Of a stretch of 64,000 nucleotides of DNA, positions 19,433 through 27,761 are shown piece after piece (the stretch's first letter is position 1; each line of letters starts with the position of its first letter). The DNA is taken from assembly GCA_004017535.1 (NCBI GenBank), contig SAJS01000001.1:558001-622000 (forward strand). Direction: 5' to 3'. A model generated the notes under the pieces. That model had not been told where the DNA came from. It did not search any database and saw nothing but the letters and a program-made list of their open reading frames with translations. This DNA is from Mesorhizobium sp. (GTDB lineage: Bacteria; Pseudomonadota; Alphaproteobacteria; Rhizobiales; Rhizobiaceae). Made by a program: the position numbers and the translations under genes.

Positions 19433-20344
19433 ATGTCCGAGAAGACCGAGATGTCCACCGACCTGGCGCTGCTTGGCGTCCTGGCGGTGCTGTGGGGCGC
19501 CTCCTACACCTTCATCAAGATCGGCGTCGAGACCATCCCGCCTGTCACCTTCATCGCCGCCCGGACGCTGATCGCCGGGGCCATTCTGCTCACCGTCATT
19601 CGCTGGCGCGGCCTTGCCATGCCTGCCGATGCGGCAACATGGCGCCGGTTCGCTTTCCAGGCCTGCCTCAACAGCGTCGTGCCCTTCACTTTGATCGCCG
19701 CCGCCGAGCGTTCGGTCGATGCCGGCCTTGCCACCATCCTCAACGCGACATCACCAATCTTCACCTTCCTGCTGACGGCATTGATCACGCGCCATGAGCC
19801 AGTCACGGCACGCAAGCTCGTTGGTGTCGGCGCTGGCATCGTCGGCATCTGCCTCATCATCGGCACGGAGGCGCTTGGCGGGCTTGGCCGTCAAATGTGG
19901 GCGCAGCTTGCGATCGTCGTCGCGACGGTCTCCTATGCCGGCGCGGCGATCTTCGGCCGCGGCTTCAAGGGCCTCGATCCGATGATACCCGCCGCGGGTT
20001 CGATGCTTTGCGGCGCGGTGATGCTCGTGCCGCTCAGCCTGATTGTCGACCGGCCATGGACGCTTGCGCCGTCGGCGGCATCCATTCTGACCCTGCTCGG
20101 CCTGTCGGTCTTCTCGACGGCGCTGGCCTTCGTCATCTATTTTCGCCTGATCCACACGTTGGGCTCGGTCGGCACCACCTCGCAGGCCTATTTGCGCGTG
20201 CCGATCGGAGTCGGTATCGGCGCCGTCTTCCTGGGCGAAAGCCTGGGGCCTGCCGCCTGGGTCGGCATGGGTTTCGTCGTCGCTGGCGTTGCGGCAATGA
20301 CCATTTCCTCCAGGCGGGCACGAGCGATCCCGGGAAAAGCGTGA
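19433..20344 (+). CDS. EamA/DMT-superfamily transporter
   Basis: The 303-residue integral membrane protein has two EamA repeats of about five helices each, with the typical LGVLAVLWGASYTFIKIGVE start and FIAARTLIAGAILL. The second repeat ends LRVPIGVGIGAVFLGESLGP before a basic C-terminal tail. DMT proteins export amino acids and other metabolites, or import some substrates; specificity is not predictable here. ATG 19433 is preceded by GGAAGG at good spacing. It lies upstream of the EI24 protein on the same strand with a 92-bp gap. Confidence 0.9.
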   Translation: MSEKTEMSTDLALLGVLAVLWGASYTFIKIGVETIPPVTFIAARTLIAGAILLTVIRWRGLAMPADAATWRRFAFQACLNSVVPFTLIAAAERSVDAGLATILNATSPIFTFLLTALITRHEPVTARKLVGVGAGIVGICLIIGTEALGGLGRQMWAQLAIVVATVSYAGAAIFGRGFKGLDPMIPAAGSMLCGAVMLVPLSLIVDRPWTLAPSAASILTLLGLSVFSTALAFVIYFRLIHTLGSVGTTSQAYLRVPIGVGIGAVFLGESLGPAAWVGMGFVVAGVAAMTISSRRARAIPGKA

Positions 20345-20436
20345 AGGTCGGGCGACGGTCTCGCTCTGCAGTTGCGCCGCTTCCCCTCGCCGCCTATCTC
20401 GGGGGCGTCGTTTCTCGATGAGGGCCTGCACCCGCC

Positions 20437-21132
20437 GTGATCCTAGATGCTGCCCGCGCCGCCGCCAGCCGGCTGTTCTCGCCTGAATTCCGTTCGGTCT
20501 TCCTGAAGACGCTGGGGCTGACGCTGCTCGCTCTGCTGGCGCTTTGGGTCGGCCTGGAGAGCCTGCTCGAATGGCTGGCCTGGCCATGGCTGCAAACGCT
20601 GCTGCCGGGCCTGCCGTCCTGGGCCGGGTGGCTCAGCGCCATCATTGCCGGCATCGTGCTGGCGGTGGGGATGGCTTTGCTCATTGCCCCGGTCACGGCG
20701 ATCGTCGCCGGTCTGTTCCTCGACGATATCGCCGAAGTGGTCGAGCGCACCGATTATCCCCACGATCCGCCCGGTCGTGCCGTGCCGGCCTTGCACTCGC
20801 TTGCGCTGGCGATCAAATTCTTCGGCGTGGTGGTCCTCGGCAACATCGTGGCGCTGCTCTTGCTTCTGGTGCCGGGCGTCAATATTGCCGCTTTCTTCAT
20901 CGTCAACGGCTATCTGCTCGGCCGCGAATTCTTCGAATTCGCCGCCATGCGTTTTCGCCCCGAGGCAGAGGCCAAGGCGCTGCGCCGCAAATATGCCGGC
21001 ACGGTGTTCCTGGCTGGACTGGTCATCGCCGTGTTCCTCGCCGTGCCGCTGCTCAACCTTCTGACGCCGCTTTTCGCGGCCGCCATGATGGTGCATCTGC
21101 ACAAGGCGGTTTCGGCGCGGGGCCCGGTCTAG
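20437..21132 (+). CDS. EI24/CysZ-like membrane protein
   Basis: The 231-residue protein has about four hydrophobic segments (LGLTLLALLALWVGLESLL, IIAGIVLAVGMALLIAPVTA, FFGVVVLGNIVALLLLLVPG, VFLAGLVIAVFLAVPLLNLL) and the EI24 motif GYLLGREFFEFAAMRF. The EI24 family includes CysZ, a sulfate permease, and rhizobial members are often called sulfate transporter family protein. The motif is clear; the transported ion is inferred. Start is GTG 20437. Its stop codon overlaps by 4 bp the stop of the convergent PEP-mutase-like gene. Confidence 0.85.
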   Translation: MILDAARAAASRLFSPEFRSVFLKTLGLTLLALLALWVGLESLLEWLAWPWLQTLLPGLPSWAGWLSAIIAGIVLAVGMALLIAPVTAIVAGLFLDDIAEVVERTDYPHDPPGRAVPALHSLALAIKFFGVVVLGNIVALLLLLVPGVNIAAFFIVNGYLLGREFFEFAAMRFRPEAEAKALRRKYAGTVFLAGLVIAVFLAVPLLNLLTPLFAAAMMVHLHKAVSARGPV

Positions 21133-21941
21133 TCCTGCTCGGCCGCGCCGCCGCGGAACAGCGCCTGCAGCTTGCCGAACGGCATCGCCGCCCGGGTGAA
21201 GCCGAAAGTGCCGTCCTGCTGGATTTCGCGCGCCGCCGTCTCCAGCATGCCATAGGCGAAATTGGTCAGCCACGGCCCGAGCGAGATGCGCTTGACGCCG
21301 GCCAGGGCGAGGTCGGCGACGGTGAAACCGGGGCGGGCCATCACATTGACGGGCCGACTCAGCGACGAGCAGATGGTGCGCACCATGTCGACGTCGCCGA
21401 TTCCCGGCGCATAAAGCACGTCGGCACCGGCTTTCTCGAAGGCCTGCAGCCGCTTGATGGTGTCGTCGAGGTCGGTTTTGCCCCACAGGAAATTCTCGGC
21501 CCGCGCGGTGAAGACGAAATCGTGCTTGAGCGCCCGCGCCGCCTCGACGGCGGCCGCGACGCGTTCGGTCGCATGAGAGAAATCGTAGATCGGGCTGGCG
21601 GGGTCGCCCGTGTGGTCCTCGATCGAGCAGCCGGCGAGCCCGGCGGCTTCCGCCGCGAAGATGGTTTCGGCGGCCTGCTCGGGGCTGTCGCCCTTGCCGC
21701 GTTCGAGATCGGCCGAAACCGGCAGGTCGGTCGCCGCCGTCACCTCGCGGCAATGGTGGATCATGGCTTCGAAGGTCACGGCGCCGTCCGGCAGGCCGCG
21801 CGAGAAGGCGAAGCCGGCGCTGGTGGTCGCCAGCGCCTTGAAGCCGAAGGAAGCCAGAAGCTTGGTCGTGCCTACGTCCCAGGGATTGGGCATGACGAAG
21901 GTGGATGCATGCAGATCGCGAAAAATCTTGCCCTTGTCCAC
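21129..21941 (-). CDS. Isocitrate lyase/PEP mutase-superfamily protein
   Basis: The 270-residue TIM-barrel protein has family features: MPNPWDVGTTKLLASFGFKA with ATTSAGFAFSRG, SADLERGKGDSPE, and the metal-site region GCSIEDHTGD, followed by FTARAENFLWG. Residues resemble the oxaloacetate hydrolase/2-methylisocitrate lyase-like subgroup that lacks the KKCGH motif of true isocitrate lyases. It probably cleaves or forms a C-C or P-C bond in a 2-oxo acid; the exact reaction is unknown. Start is GTG 21941 with GAGG about 7 nt upstream. It stands alone between two convergent or unrelated genes. Confidence 0.85.
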   Translation of the reverse strand: MDKGKIFRDLHASTFVMPNPWDVGTTKLLASFGFKALATTSAGFAFSRGLPDGAVTFEAMIHHCREVTAATDLPVSADLERGKGDSPEQAAETIFAAEAAGLAGCSIEDHTGDPASPIYDFSHATERVAAAVEAARALKHDFVFTARAENFLWGKTDLDDTIKRLQAFEKAGADVLYAPGIGDVDMVRTICSSLSRPVNVMARPGFTVADLALAGVKRISLGPWLTNFAYGMLETAAREIQQDGTFGFTRAAMPFGKLQALFRGGAAEQD

Positions 21942-22020
21942 GGCGAGTCCTCAATCATGAGCGGGGTTGTGCGAGGAATTTATCGCGGCCGTTCGACCCG
22001 GGCAAACGAATGCGCTTGGA

Positions 22021-22884
22021 TCAGAAGCGTTTGGCGTTTTCTGCTGACAATTTCTCAAATGCGTCGGAATTCCGAACGTATCGCGATCCGGTCTTGTCCC
22101 AGTGATAGATGACGGAAATGTCGTGGGAGACTGCCTTGGGCGCCGGCTCCTCGCAGCTTTCACCGCTGGGCTTCGTGGCGTCGGTCACGGTCACCTTGAT
22201 CGCAGCATATGGCTTTTCACTTCCGCGCGCCTGGAAGGAAAGGTCCTGGGCGCGTTTGTAGGCGCAGACATTCTCGTCGAATGTGTTGATCTGGTCGATC
22301 GGTTCGAAGCGGTCGTTGCGGACCAGGATCAGGATCGTGCCGACATAGCCCTGGTTCGAATTGAAATGCGTGCTCATGGTAATGAGCGCGTCGTCGCCGG
22401 GACCGATCGCGAGCTTTCCCGGATCGCGAAAATAAGTGCTCTGGTCGGTTCCGACATTGACGGCGTCGAGCAGCTTCGGCTTGCCGGTGAGGTCGTAGAG
22501 CGCCAGCACGGCAAATCCTTCGGCGCTGTCTTGCGCCTGGCCGAGGTCGAGAAGCATCGCCAGCCGCTCCTTGCCGCCGGCCTTGATGGCCAGCACCGCA
22601 GCATTCGGCAGGTTGATGGTTTCGGGCGGCGATCCGCCATCGTTGCCGCCGAGGATGTCACGCATCTCGATCGGCGCGCTGCCTTTATAGAAACCGTCAT
22701 CGCCGGCCTGGAGGTCAGGCACGATCATTTTGGCAAGGTCGAAATGGGTGACGTCCTGATGTCCGGGAATGGCGCTGCTTAGTTCCGGAAAACTGACGGC
22801 CTGGGCGCGCGCGACCGTCCATATGGAAGGCAGCAGCAGGCAGGCGAGCATGAGACGGGATAGAATGGAAATCATCGAAAACAT
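22021..22884 (-). CDS. Secreted protein of unknown function
   Basis: The 287-residue protein has a signal peptide (ILSRLMLACLLLPSIWTVAR then AQA) and a mature part with no motif I recognise. It contains beta-rich repeats such as AVLAIKAGGKERLAMLLDLG and FAVLALYDLTGKPKLLDAVN, plus two Cys residues (FDENVCAYKRA, SGESCEEPAP) that may form a disulfide. The pattern suggests a periplasmic beta-propeller-like or lipoprotein-like fold, but this is guesswork. Start may be 22884 or the second Met at 22875. The gene stands alone, about 45 bp from the HAD remnant. Confidence 0.75.
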   Translation of the reverse strand: MFSMISILSRLMLACLLLPSIWTVARAQAVSFPELSSAIPGHQDVTHFDLAKMIVPDLQAGDDGFYKGSAPIEMRDILGGNDGGSPPETINLPNAAVLAIKAGGKERLAMLLDLGQAQDSAEGFAVLALYDLTGKPKLLDAVNVGTDQSTYFRDPGKLAIGPGDDALITMSTHFNSNQGYVGTILILVRNDRFEPIDQINTFDENVCAYKRAQDLSFQARGSEKPYAAIKVTVTDATKPSGESCEEPAPKAVSHDISVIYHWDKTGSRYVRNSDAFEKLSAENAKRF

Positions 22885-22930
22885 CCCCGGGGCCGCACGC
22901 TAGCACGGAGTCCTGAAGCGTACAGCCGGA

Positions 22931-23591
22931 TCAGCGGATCGGCACCAGCTTGGCTAATTCGCGCATGTCGTCGAACAGGATGCCGCCCGCCGCCGCCAGG
23001 CCCTCGCGATCCGAGAACGGGTCGGCGTAATAGGAGAACACCCGCATGCCGGCGGCAATGCCGGCTTGCGTTCCCGCGACGCTGTCCTCGATGACGATGC
23101 AGTCGGCCGGCGCGAAGCCGGTAGTCCTTGCCGCATGCAGGAAGAGGTCCGGGAACGGCTTGCCGCGCCCGACACATGGTGGAGGAGAACATAGCATGCT
23201 CGAACAGCGGCAAAAGCCCGGTTTGGCCGAGGGTGATGTGCATCTTCGACACCCGGGCCGAGGAAGCGACGCAATAGGCGATGCCGGCCGCGCGGACGGC
23301 TTCGACGAACTCACGTACATAAGGGATCGCCTCGACGCCGTGCGAAAAAAGATCCGGCAGGCCGGCATTCCAGCGCTCGACGAAGTCGGCGCCAAGCCTA
23401 ACCGCGGTCGCCTCTTCGATTTCTTTCTGCACCGAAACCATGCTGCGGCCAGAAAAATTCTTGCGGCAATATTCGAAGTCCGTCGTGAAGCCAGCGGCGG
23501 TCAGCCATTCGGCGAGGCGCCGATTGGCAAGGTTTTCGGTATCGACCAAGACCCCGTCGCAGTCGAAAATGACCAGTTTTGGAACTTGCAT
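22931..23591 (-). pseudogene. HAD-family phosphatase (beta-phosphoglucomutase-like), frameshifted
   Basis: The start ([20 protein letters not shown]) has the HAD nucleophile motif DxDG, followed by the cap domain and VASSARVSKMHITLGQTGLL. Near 23171-23177 the conserved reading jumps frame: the expected VGRGKPFPDLFLHAARTTG, then DCIVIEDSVAGTQAGIAAGM (motif IV), is found in another frame ending at 22931. Removing one T from ATGTGTCGGG restores a full-length protein of about 219 residues. Either a single-base insertion has inactivated the gene or it is a sequence error. The ATG overlaps the dut stop as TAATG, so it belongs to the dut operon. Confidence 0.8.
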
Positions 23592-24076
23592 TAGGCGGTT
23601 CCGGTGGACCCGAAACCGCCGGCGCCGCGCGTCGTGCCGCCGGCGAGTGCCCGCTCCTCGACCGTGATCTGGGTCACGGCGCCGAAGACGATCTGGGCGA
23701 TGCGCATGCCGCGCGTCACCGCGAAATCCTCATCGCCGAGATTGACCAGCAGCACCTTCACCTCGCCGCGATAGTCGCTGTCGACGGTGCCGGGCGAGTT
23801 GAGGACCGTGAGGCCATGCTTGAAGGCAAGGCCCGAGCGTGGCCGCACCTGGCCTTCCATGCCTTCCGGGATTTCCAGGACAAGCCCCGTCGGTACCAGC
23901 GCGCGTTTCCCCGGCAGGATAAGCAGCGGCCGGTCTTCCGGCACCGCGGCCCGCAAATCCATGCCGGCGGCGCCCGCGCTCTCATAGGCCGGCAGAGGCA
24001 GGCCTTCGCCATGCGGAAGCCTGACGAAACCGACGGTGGGGCCGATGACGGAGGAAGGATGGACAGCCGTGCGCAT
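23591..24076 (-). CDS. dut: Deoxyuridine 5'-triphosphate nucleotidohydrolase (dUTPase)
   Basis: The 161-residue trimeric dUTPase has its five motifs in order: [23 protein letters not shown] with the catalytic Asp, GMRIAQIVF, and the flexible C-terminal GGFGSTG. It hydrolyses dUTP to dUMP and PPi, keeping uracil out of DNA and feeding dTMP synthesis. ATG 24076 gives the family length. Its stop overlaps the start of the HAD phosphatase by one base, so the two are translationally coupled. Confidence 0.96.
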   Translation of the reverse strand: MRTAVHPSSVIGPTVGFVRLPHGEGLPLPAYESAGAAGMDLRAAVPEDRPLLILPGKRALVPTGLVLEIPEGMEGQVRPRSGLAFKHGLTVLNSPGTVDSDYRGEVKVLLVNLGDEDFAVTRGMRIAQIVFGAVTQITVEERALAGGTTRGAGGFGSTGTA

Positions 24077-24245
24077 GAGCCCATTCCTATCGGCGCGAAT
24101 GGCGATTCGGTCAACTCGGCCGCGAAGCTATCCAAGGCTTTCTTTGAGGCGTCATGATGACTTCGCTTTCCGGCGAAAACGTCAACAGGGTGTTGCGCTG
24201 GGTGGAATGCTCACCTGGCAATTGGCGCAAACGCCCATCACGTCG

Positions 24246-24294
24246 TCCTCGGGTCTGCGCTCCGCTACGCGTCGCTCCGCCCGTGGATGACGAA
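24246..24294. repeat. Dispersed palindromic repeat, single arm
   Basis: The segment begins CCTCGGGTCTGCGC and ends CCGCCCGTGGATGACGAA. It matches, with an altered middle, the right arm of the large inverted repeat at 36456-36655. Its own ends pair (CCTCGGG at 24247-24253 with CCCGTGG at 24280-24286, one mismatch), so it can form a hairpin. It lies between the lrp-like gene and dut. A second family member in the same window supports a dispersed intergenic repeat. Confidence 0.65.
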
Positions 24295-24309
24295 GAGGCC
24301 TTGGCTACC

Positions 24310-24780
24310 TCAACGCAGTTCCACCGGCACCACGGTCGTCTCCTTGATCTCCTCCATGACGAAGGAGGCCGAGACGTCCGACAATGCCACCTTGGCGATC
24401 AGCCGCTGATAAAGGCGGTCATAGGCCTTCACGTCGGCGACGCGGGCCCTCAGCACATAGTCGAGGTCGCCCGACATTCGATAGACGCCGGTGATCTCGG
24501 GAAAGCCGGTCACCGCCGCGCGGAATTTCTGCAGCCACTCCGGGTCATGATTGGAGGTGCGGACCAGGATGAAGACGGAGAGCCCGAGCCCCAGCTTCTC
24601 GGCATCGACCAGCGCGACGCGGCCGGTGATGATGCCGTCCTCTTCAAGCCGTTTGACGCGACGCCAGCAGGCGTTGCGCGACAGCGCCACCCGCTCCGAC
24701 AACTGGTCCACGGAAAGCGTGCCGTCGCGCTGCAGTTCCGCCAGCAATCTTCGATCGATTGCATCTAGCTCGTGGGGCAT
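24310..24780 (-). CDS. Lrp/AsnC-family transcriptional regulator
   Basis: The 156-residue protein has an N-terminal winged helix-turn-helix (DAIDRRLLAELQRDGTLSVD, SERVALSRNACWRRVKRLEE) and a C-terminal RAM ligand domain (FILVRTSNHDPEWLQKFRAA, VYRMSGDLDYVLRARVADV). Such proteins sense amino acids and act as octamers. ATG 24780 is chosen on family length; a TTG at 24822 is in frame. It is divergent from DUF6356 and a class II amidotransferase, with an inverted repeat in the gap. That suggests it controls both itself and those genes; the effector is unknown. Confidence 0.92.
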   Translation of the reverse strand: MPHELDAIDRRLLAELQRDGTLSVDQLSERVALSRNACWRRVKRLEEDGIITGRVALVDAEKLGLGLSVFILVRTSNHDPEWLQKFRAAVTGFPEITGVYRMSGDLDYVLRARVADVKAYDRLYQRLIAKVALSDVSASFVMEEIKETTVVPVELR

Positions 24781-24798
24781 GTTGGGATAACTGTCCCA

Positions 24799-24825
24799 AA
24801 ATTGTCCAATGTTCAAGGACAATTT
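24799..24825. promoter_or_regulatory. Inverted repeat in lrp-like/DUF6356 divergent region
   Basis: Perfect 9-bp arms AAATTGTCC (24799-24807) and GGACAATTT (24817-24825) are separated by 9 bp. The repeat lies 19 bp upstream of the lrp-like ATG and 70 bp upstream of the DUF6356 ATG. AT-rich dyads of this kind are usual for Lrp/AsnC regulators, so this is a candidate autoregulatory and divergent operator. Confidence 0.65.
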
Positions 24826-24894
24826 GAGATCGATGAACCTTTGCCGCGTGGCAGGTTACCCAGAATGGGGCTCATCCCGTCAGGAGGGACCATC

Positions 24895-25149
24895 ATGACG
24901 ACACGGTTTACGGCACTGTTCACCGCTCACCCGGCCAAGGTCGGCGAGAGCTATTTCGGCCACATGGCCTTCGCCGCCTGGTTCTGCTCGCGCCTGTCGA
25001 TGGCGGCGTGCGCCGCGCTCGTTCACGCTTTCTTGCCATTTCTGTTCGAAACTACGGCGAGCCGAATCGTTCGCGAGCTGTATGAGCGCACGCACAACAG
25101 AGGCTCACATGCGGTCAAGGAGCCGGCGGCTCTGATGGACCGCGCCTAG
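24895..25149 (+). CDS. DUF6356 family small membrane-associated protein
   Basis: This 84-residue protein has the DUF6356 pattern: TALFTAHPAKVGESYFGHMA, one hydrophobic helix (CSRLSMAACAALVHAFLPFL) and FETTASRIVRELYERT. The family is described as small capsule-biosynthesis-like or membrane proteins without known function. ATG 24895 has GGAGG seven nt upstream, which decides the start. The next gene, the amidotransferase, starts 15 bp downstream, so the two form an operon divergent from the Lrp-type regulator. Confidence 0.85.
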   Translation: MTTRFTALFTAHPAKVGESYFGHMAFAAWFCSRLSMAACAALVHAFLPFLFETTASRIVRELYERTHNRGSHAVKEPAALMDRA

Positions 25150-25164
25150 GAATGGTGGAAAGCG

Positions 25165-25965
25165 ATGTGCCGGTGGGCGGCCTATCTTGGTGAAGCGGTC
25201 TTTCTCGAAGACATCATCACCGCGCCCTGCCATTCGCTGATCGCCCAGAGCCACTGCGCGCAGGAAGCCAAGTCGCCGACCAATGGCGACGGTTTTGGCC
25301 TCGCCTGGTATGGCGACCGGCCCGAGCCCGGCCTCTATCGCGACATCCTGCCCGCATGGTCCGACCCCAACCTGAAGAGCCTCTGCCGGCAGATCAAATC
25401 CGGCCTGTTCCTCGCCCATGTCCGTGCCTCGACCGGCGGCGCCACCAGCCGCATGAACTGCCACCCCTTCATCTCCGGCCGGTGGTCTTTCATGCATAAC
25501 GGCCAGATCGGCGGCTTCGAGAAGATCCGCCGTGCGCTGGAGAATTCGCTTTCCGACGAGGTCTTCGACCAGCGCGAAGGCACCACCGATTCCGAGCTCT
25601 TTTTCCTGCTGATGATCGACCAGGGGCTGGCGACGGACCCGCAAGGCGCGGTGTCGCGGGCAACCGGCCGCGTCGTCGAAGCCTCGCGCCGTGCCGGCAT
25701 CGAGCCGGCCCTGAAACTGACGGCCGCCTTTTCCGATGGCGAGGCGCTGTACGCCGTTCGCTATGCCACCGACAACCATGCGCCGACGCTCTATACCGGC
25801 GCCTTCGCCAGGCGCGCCGGCCATTGCATCGTCTCCGAACCCTTCGACCGCGACGGCGGCGACTGGCAGGCGATCCCGCCATCGAGTTTCGTCACCATGA
25901 CGAGGAGCGGCACCAGCATCCGGCCGTTTGCGCCGGGGGCCGGGCAACTGGCTCTGGTCGGCTGA
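25165..25965 (+). CDS. Class II glutamine amidotransferase (EgtC/YafJ-like)
   Basis: This 266-residue protein consists of a stand-alone Ntn-type glutaminase domain. The N-terminal nucleophile Cys follows the initiator Met (MCRWAAYLG), then NGDGFGLAWYG, FLAHVRASTGGATSRMNCHP and the oxyanion-region FMHNGQIGGF, all conserved in the family. Such free-standing domains transfer or hydrolyse the glutamine amide; EgtC members act in ergothioneine synthesis, but no egt genes are nearby. It lies 15 bp after the DUF6356 gene. The partner substrate is unknown. Confidence 0.9.
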   Translation: MCRWAAYLGEAVFLEDIITAPCHSLIAQSHCAQEAKSPTNGDGFGLAWYGDRPEPGLYRDILPAWSDPNLKSLCRQIKSGLFLAHVRASTGGATSRMNCHPFISGRWSFMHNGQIGGFEKIRRALENSLSDEVFDQREGTTDSELFFLLMIDQGLATDPQGAVSRATGRVVEASRRAGIEPALKLTAAFSDGEALYAVRYATDNHAPTLYTGAFARRAGHCIVSEPFDRDGGDWQAIPPSSFVTMTRSGTSIRPFAPGAGQLALVG

Positions 25966-25989
25966 GCTTCGGCGGCGCTGGTCGCCACG

Positions 25990-27057
25990 TTATCGCGCGC
26001 AGCGTTCCAGCCCATAAGGCGCCAGCAGCACATCGCGCTCGCCCTCCAGGATCTCGCGGGCGGCGAACAGGCCGACGGCCGCCGCCAGCGTGATGCCCGA
26101 ATGCATGACGGCGATGTAGAGGCCGCCGACGCCATCGGCGCGGCTGACGATCGGGAAGCCGTCGGCCGGGGTTGGACGGTAGCCGACGGTGTGGAAATCA
26201 AGCTCCAGTCCATCCGCGCCGCGCAAGGCCGCCTTGGTGACCGCAAACAACTCCCGCGCGGTGGCTTCCGCATTTTCGCCCGGATCGCCGCCGGCGAAAT
26301 CCGAGCCGGCGATGATGCGGCCCTCGGCCGTCTGGCGCATATGCAGTCTCTCGGCATGAACCAGCCCGTTGAGCAATTTCCTGTGAGGCCGGGAATGCAC
26401 GATGAGGCCAGGCGGCGTTTCGAGCGGCAGCTCGATCCCGGCGCTCGCGGCAATGGCCGGGGAACCCGCGCCCGCCGCGACGACAATTTCTTCGGCACTG
26501 ATGGTTTCGCCCGAAACAACCGCGCCTGTCACCTTGCCATTCGATAGGGCCAGCCTGTCGACGGCGCCAACAATTACCCGCGCGCCGAGCCGTTCAGTGT
26601 CCGCCAGAAGCGCCTTGGCGGTCGGTACCGGCTCGGCGACGCCCTCCTCCGCGACGTAGACCGCGAAATCGGGAGGCGCGACAAGGTTGGGTTCGATCTC
26701 TCCCGCCCGCCTGGCATCAACGCGCTCGATGCCATATCCCCATGACGAGTGTTCGGCGGCATAGGCTTCTAGCCTGTCCGGCGGCAGGTCGAAGCACAGG
26801 CCGCCGCACCACGACAGCGGCAGTCCGGGCACGTCCTTTGCCAGCCTTTTCCACTCGGCCATGGCGCGGATGCGCAGCCGGAAATATATTTCTGGATTGC
26901 CCCAGCTGGCATTGATCCAGGCGAAGGAGTTAGGCGTCGCGACACCGCCGGCTCCGCTGTCGGAAACGACCGTCACCCGCGCGCCGGCTTTCGCCAGATG
27001 CCAAGCGATCGAAGCGCCGATTATCCCGGCGCCGATGACGATGATGTCTTTCGCCAC
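25990..27057 (-). CDS. FAD-dependent oxidoreductase (DAO/glycine oxidase-like)
   Basis: The 355-residue DAO-family protein begins with a dinucleotide-binding fold (DIIVIGAGIIGASIAWHLAK) and ends with the FAD-contact region GYRPTPADGFPIV...GLYIAVMHSGITLA. It resembles D-amino acid, glycine or sarcosine oxidases that oxidise a secondary or primary amine. The substrate is not determined. The start is taken as GTG 27057 because GGGAG is 6 nt upstream; the open frame runs on to 27093 without conserved residues. It is divergent from the TetR/dehalogenase operon, 110 bp away. Confidence 0.9.
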   Translation of the reverse strand: MAKDIIVIGAGIIGASIAWHLAKAGARVTVVSDSGAGGVATPNSFAWINASWGNPEIYFRLRIRAMAEWKRLAKDVPGLPLSWCGGLCFDLPPDRLEAYAAEHSSWGYGIERVDARRAGEIEPNLVAPPDFAVYVAEEGVAEPVPTAKALLADTERLGARVIVGAVDRLALSNGKVTGAVVSGETISAEEIVVAAGAGSPAIAASAGIELPLETPPGLIVHSRPHRKLLNGLVHAERLHMRQTAEGRIIAGSDFAGGDPGENAEATARELFAVTKAALRGADGLELDFHTVGYRPTPADGFPIVSRADGVGGLYIAVMHSGITLAAAVGLFAAREILEGERDVLLAPYGLERCAR

Positions 27058-27133
27058 GCTGCTCTCCCTCCCTGTTCGCGGTGAGTTCCCCACCTGGCAT
27101 TTGCAGGAGCTTTTGCCAACGCAAACTTCGCGC

Positions 27134-27161
27134 TTGACTTCAATACGGACGTACGTATTAT
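27134..27161 (+). promoter_or_regulatory. Promoter and dyad of the tetR-dehalogenase operon
   Basis: A near-consensus promoter has -35 TTGACT (27134-27139), a 16-bp spacer and -10 TATTAT (27156-27161). The dyad AATACG-N6-CGTATT (27142-27159) fills the spacer and overlaps the -10 box, as expected for TetR autorepression. The TetR start codon at 27168 is only 6 nt after the -10, so the transcript would be leaderless or nearly so. Confidence 0.75.
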
Positions 27162-27167
27162 AGCGGC

Positions 27168-27761
27168 ATGGCTAGACAATCACTCCGCGAAAACCTTCTC
27201 CAGGCCGGTTTCCAGATCATCTGGAACTCCGGCTATACCGCAGCCGGCGTCCGCGACATCGTCGCGGCGGCAGGGGCCCGTCCGGGCTCGTTCACCAACC
27301 ATTTTGCCTCGAAGGAAGACTTCGCCGGCGAGGTGCTGGAGCGCTACTTCGCCTATGTCAGCGGCTTGGTGGAAAGTGCGCTGGCGAATGACGGGACGCC
27401 GCCTGTCGGCAGGCTTCGCCGCTATCTCGACGTTATCACCTCGAAGCTTGAGGCGCATGACTGGGCGCGCGGCTGCATGATCGGCAATCTCAGCCTGGAA
27501 ACGGCTGTCCACAGCGAGCCGCTTCGGCTCAGGCTGGTCGACATCTTCGAGCGCTGGCGCCGACCGTTCGCGGCCTGCATCGCCGAGGGCCAGGCGGCGG
27601 GCGAGATCACCAAGGCCTTCGATGCCGAGGACCTCGCGGATTTCCTGTTGTCGTCCTGGCAGGGAGCCATGCTGCGCATGAAGGTCGAGCGCAGCCCGGA
27701 GCCGCTCGAGCGGTTCAAGAAAATCATCTTCAGCACTGTGTTTGGGAAGGAGACAGCGTGA
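27168..27761 (+). CDS. TetR/AcrR-family regulator, probable dehalogenase operon repressor
   Basis: The 197-residue protein has an N-terminal TetR helix-turn-helix (GYTAAGVRDIVAAAGARPGS then FTNHFASKEDFAGEV) and a C-terminal ligand domain with GCMIGNLSLETAVHSEPLR, as in AcuR/YcdC-like repressors. It overlaps the haloalkane dehalogenase start (TGATG), so the two are translationally coupled. The operator-like dyad over its promoter implies autorepression. The inducer may be a dehalogenase substrate or product; this is inferred. Confidence 0.9.
   Translation: MARQSLRENLLQAGFQIIWNSGYTAAGVRDIVAAAGARPGSFTNHFASKEDFAGEVLERYFAYVSGLVESALANDGTPPVGRLRRYLDVITSKLEAHDWARGCMIGNLSLETAVHSEPLRLRLVDIFERWRRPFAACIAEGQAAGEITKAFDAEDLADFLLSSWQGAMLRMKVERSPEPLERFKKIIFSTVFGKETA

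Noticed and set aside
25165-25965. EgtC of ergothioneine synthesis.
   Set aside because: No egtA, egtB or egtD homologue is near, and stand-alone class II domains are widespread. Only the family is claimed.
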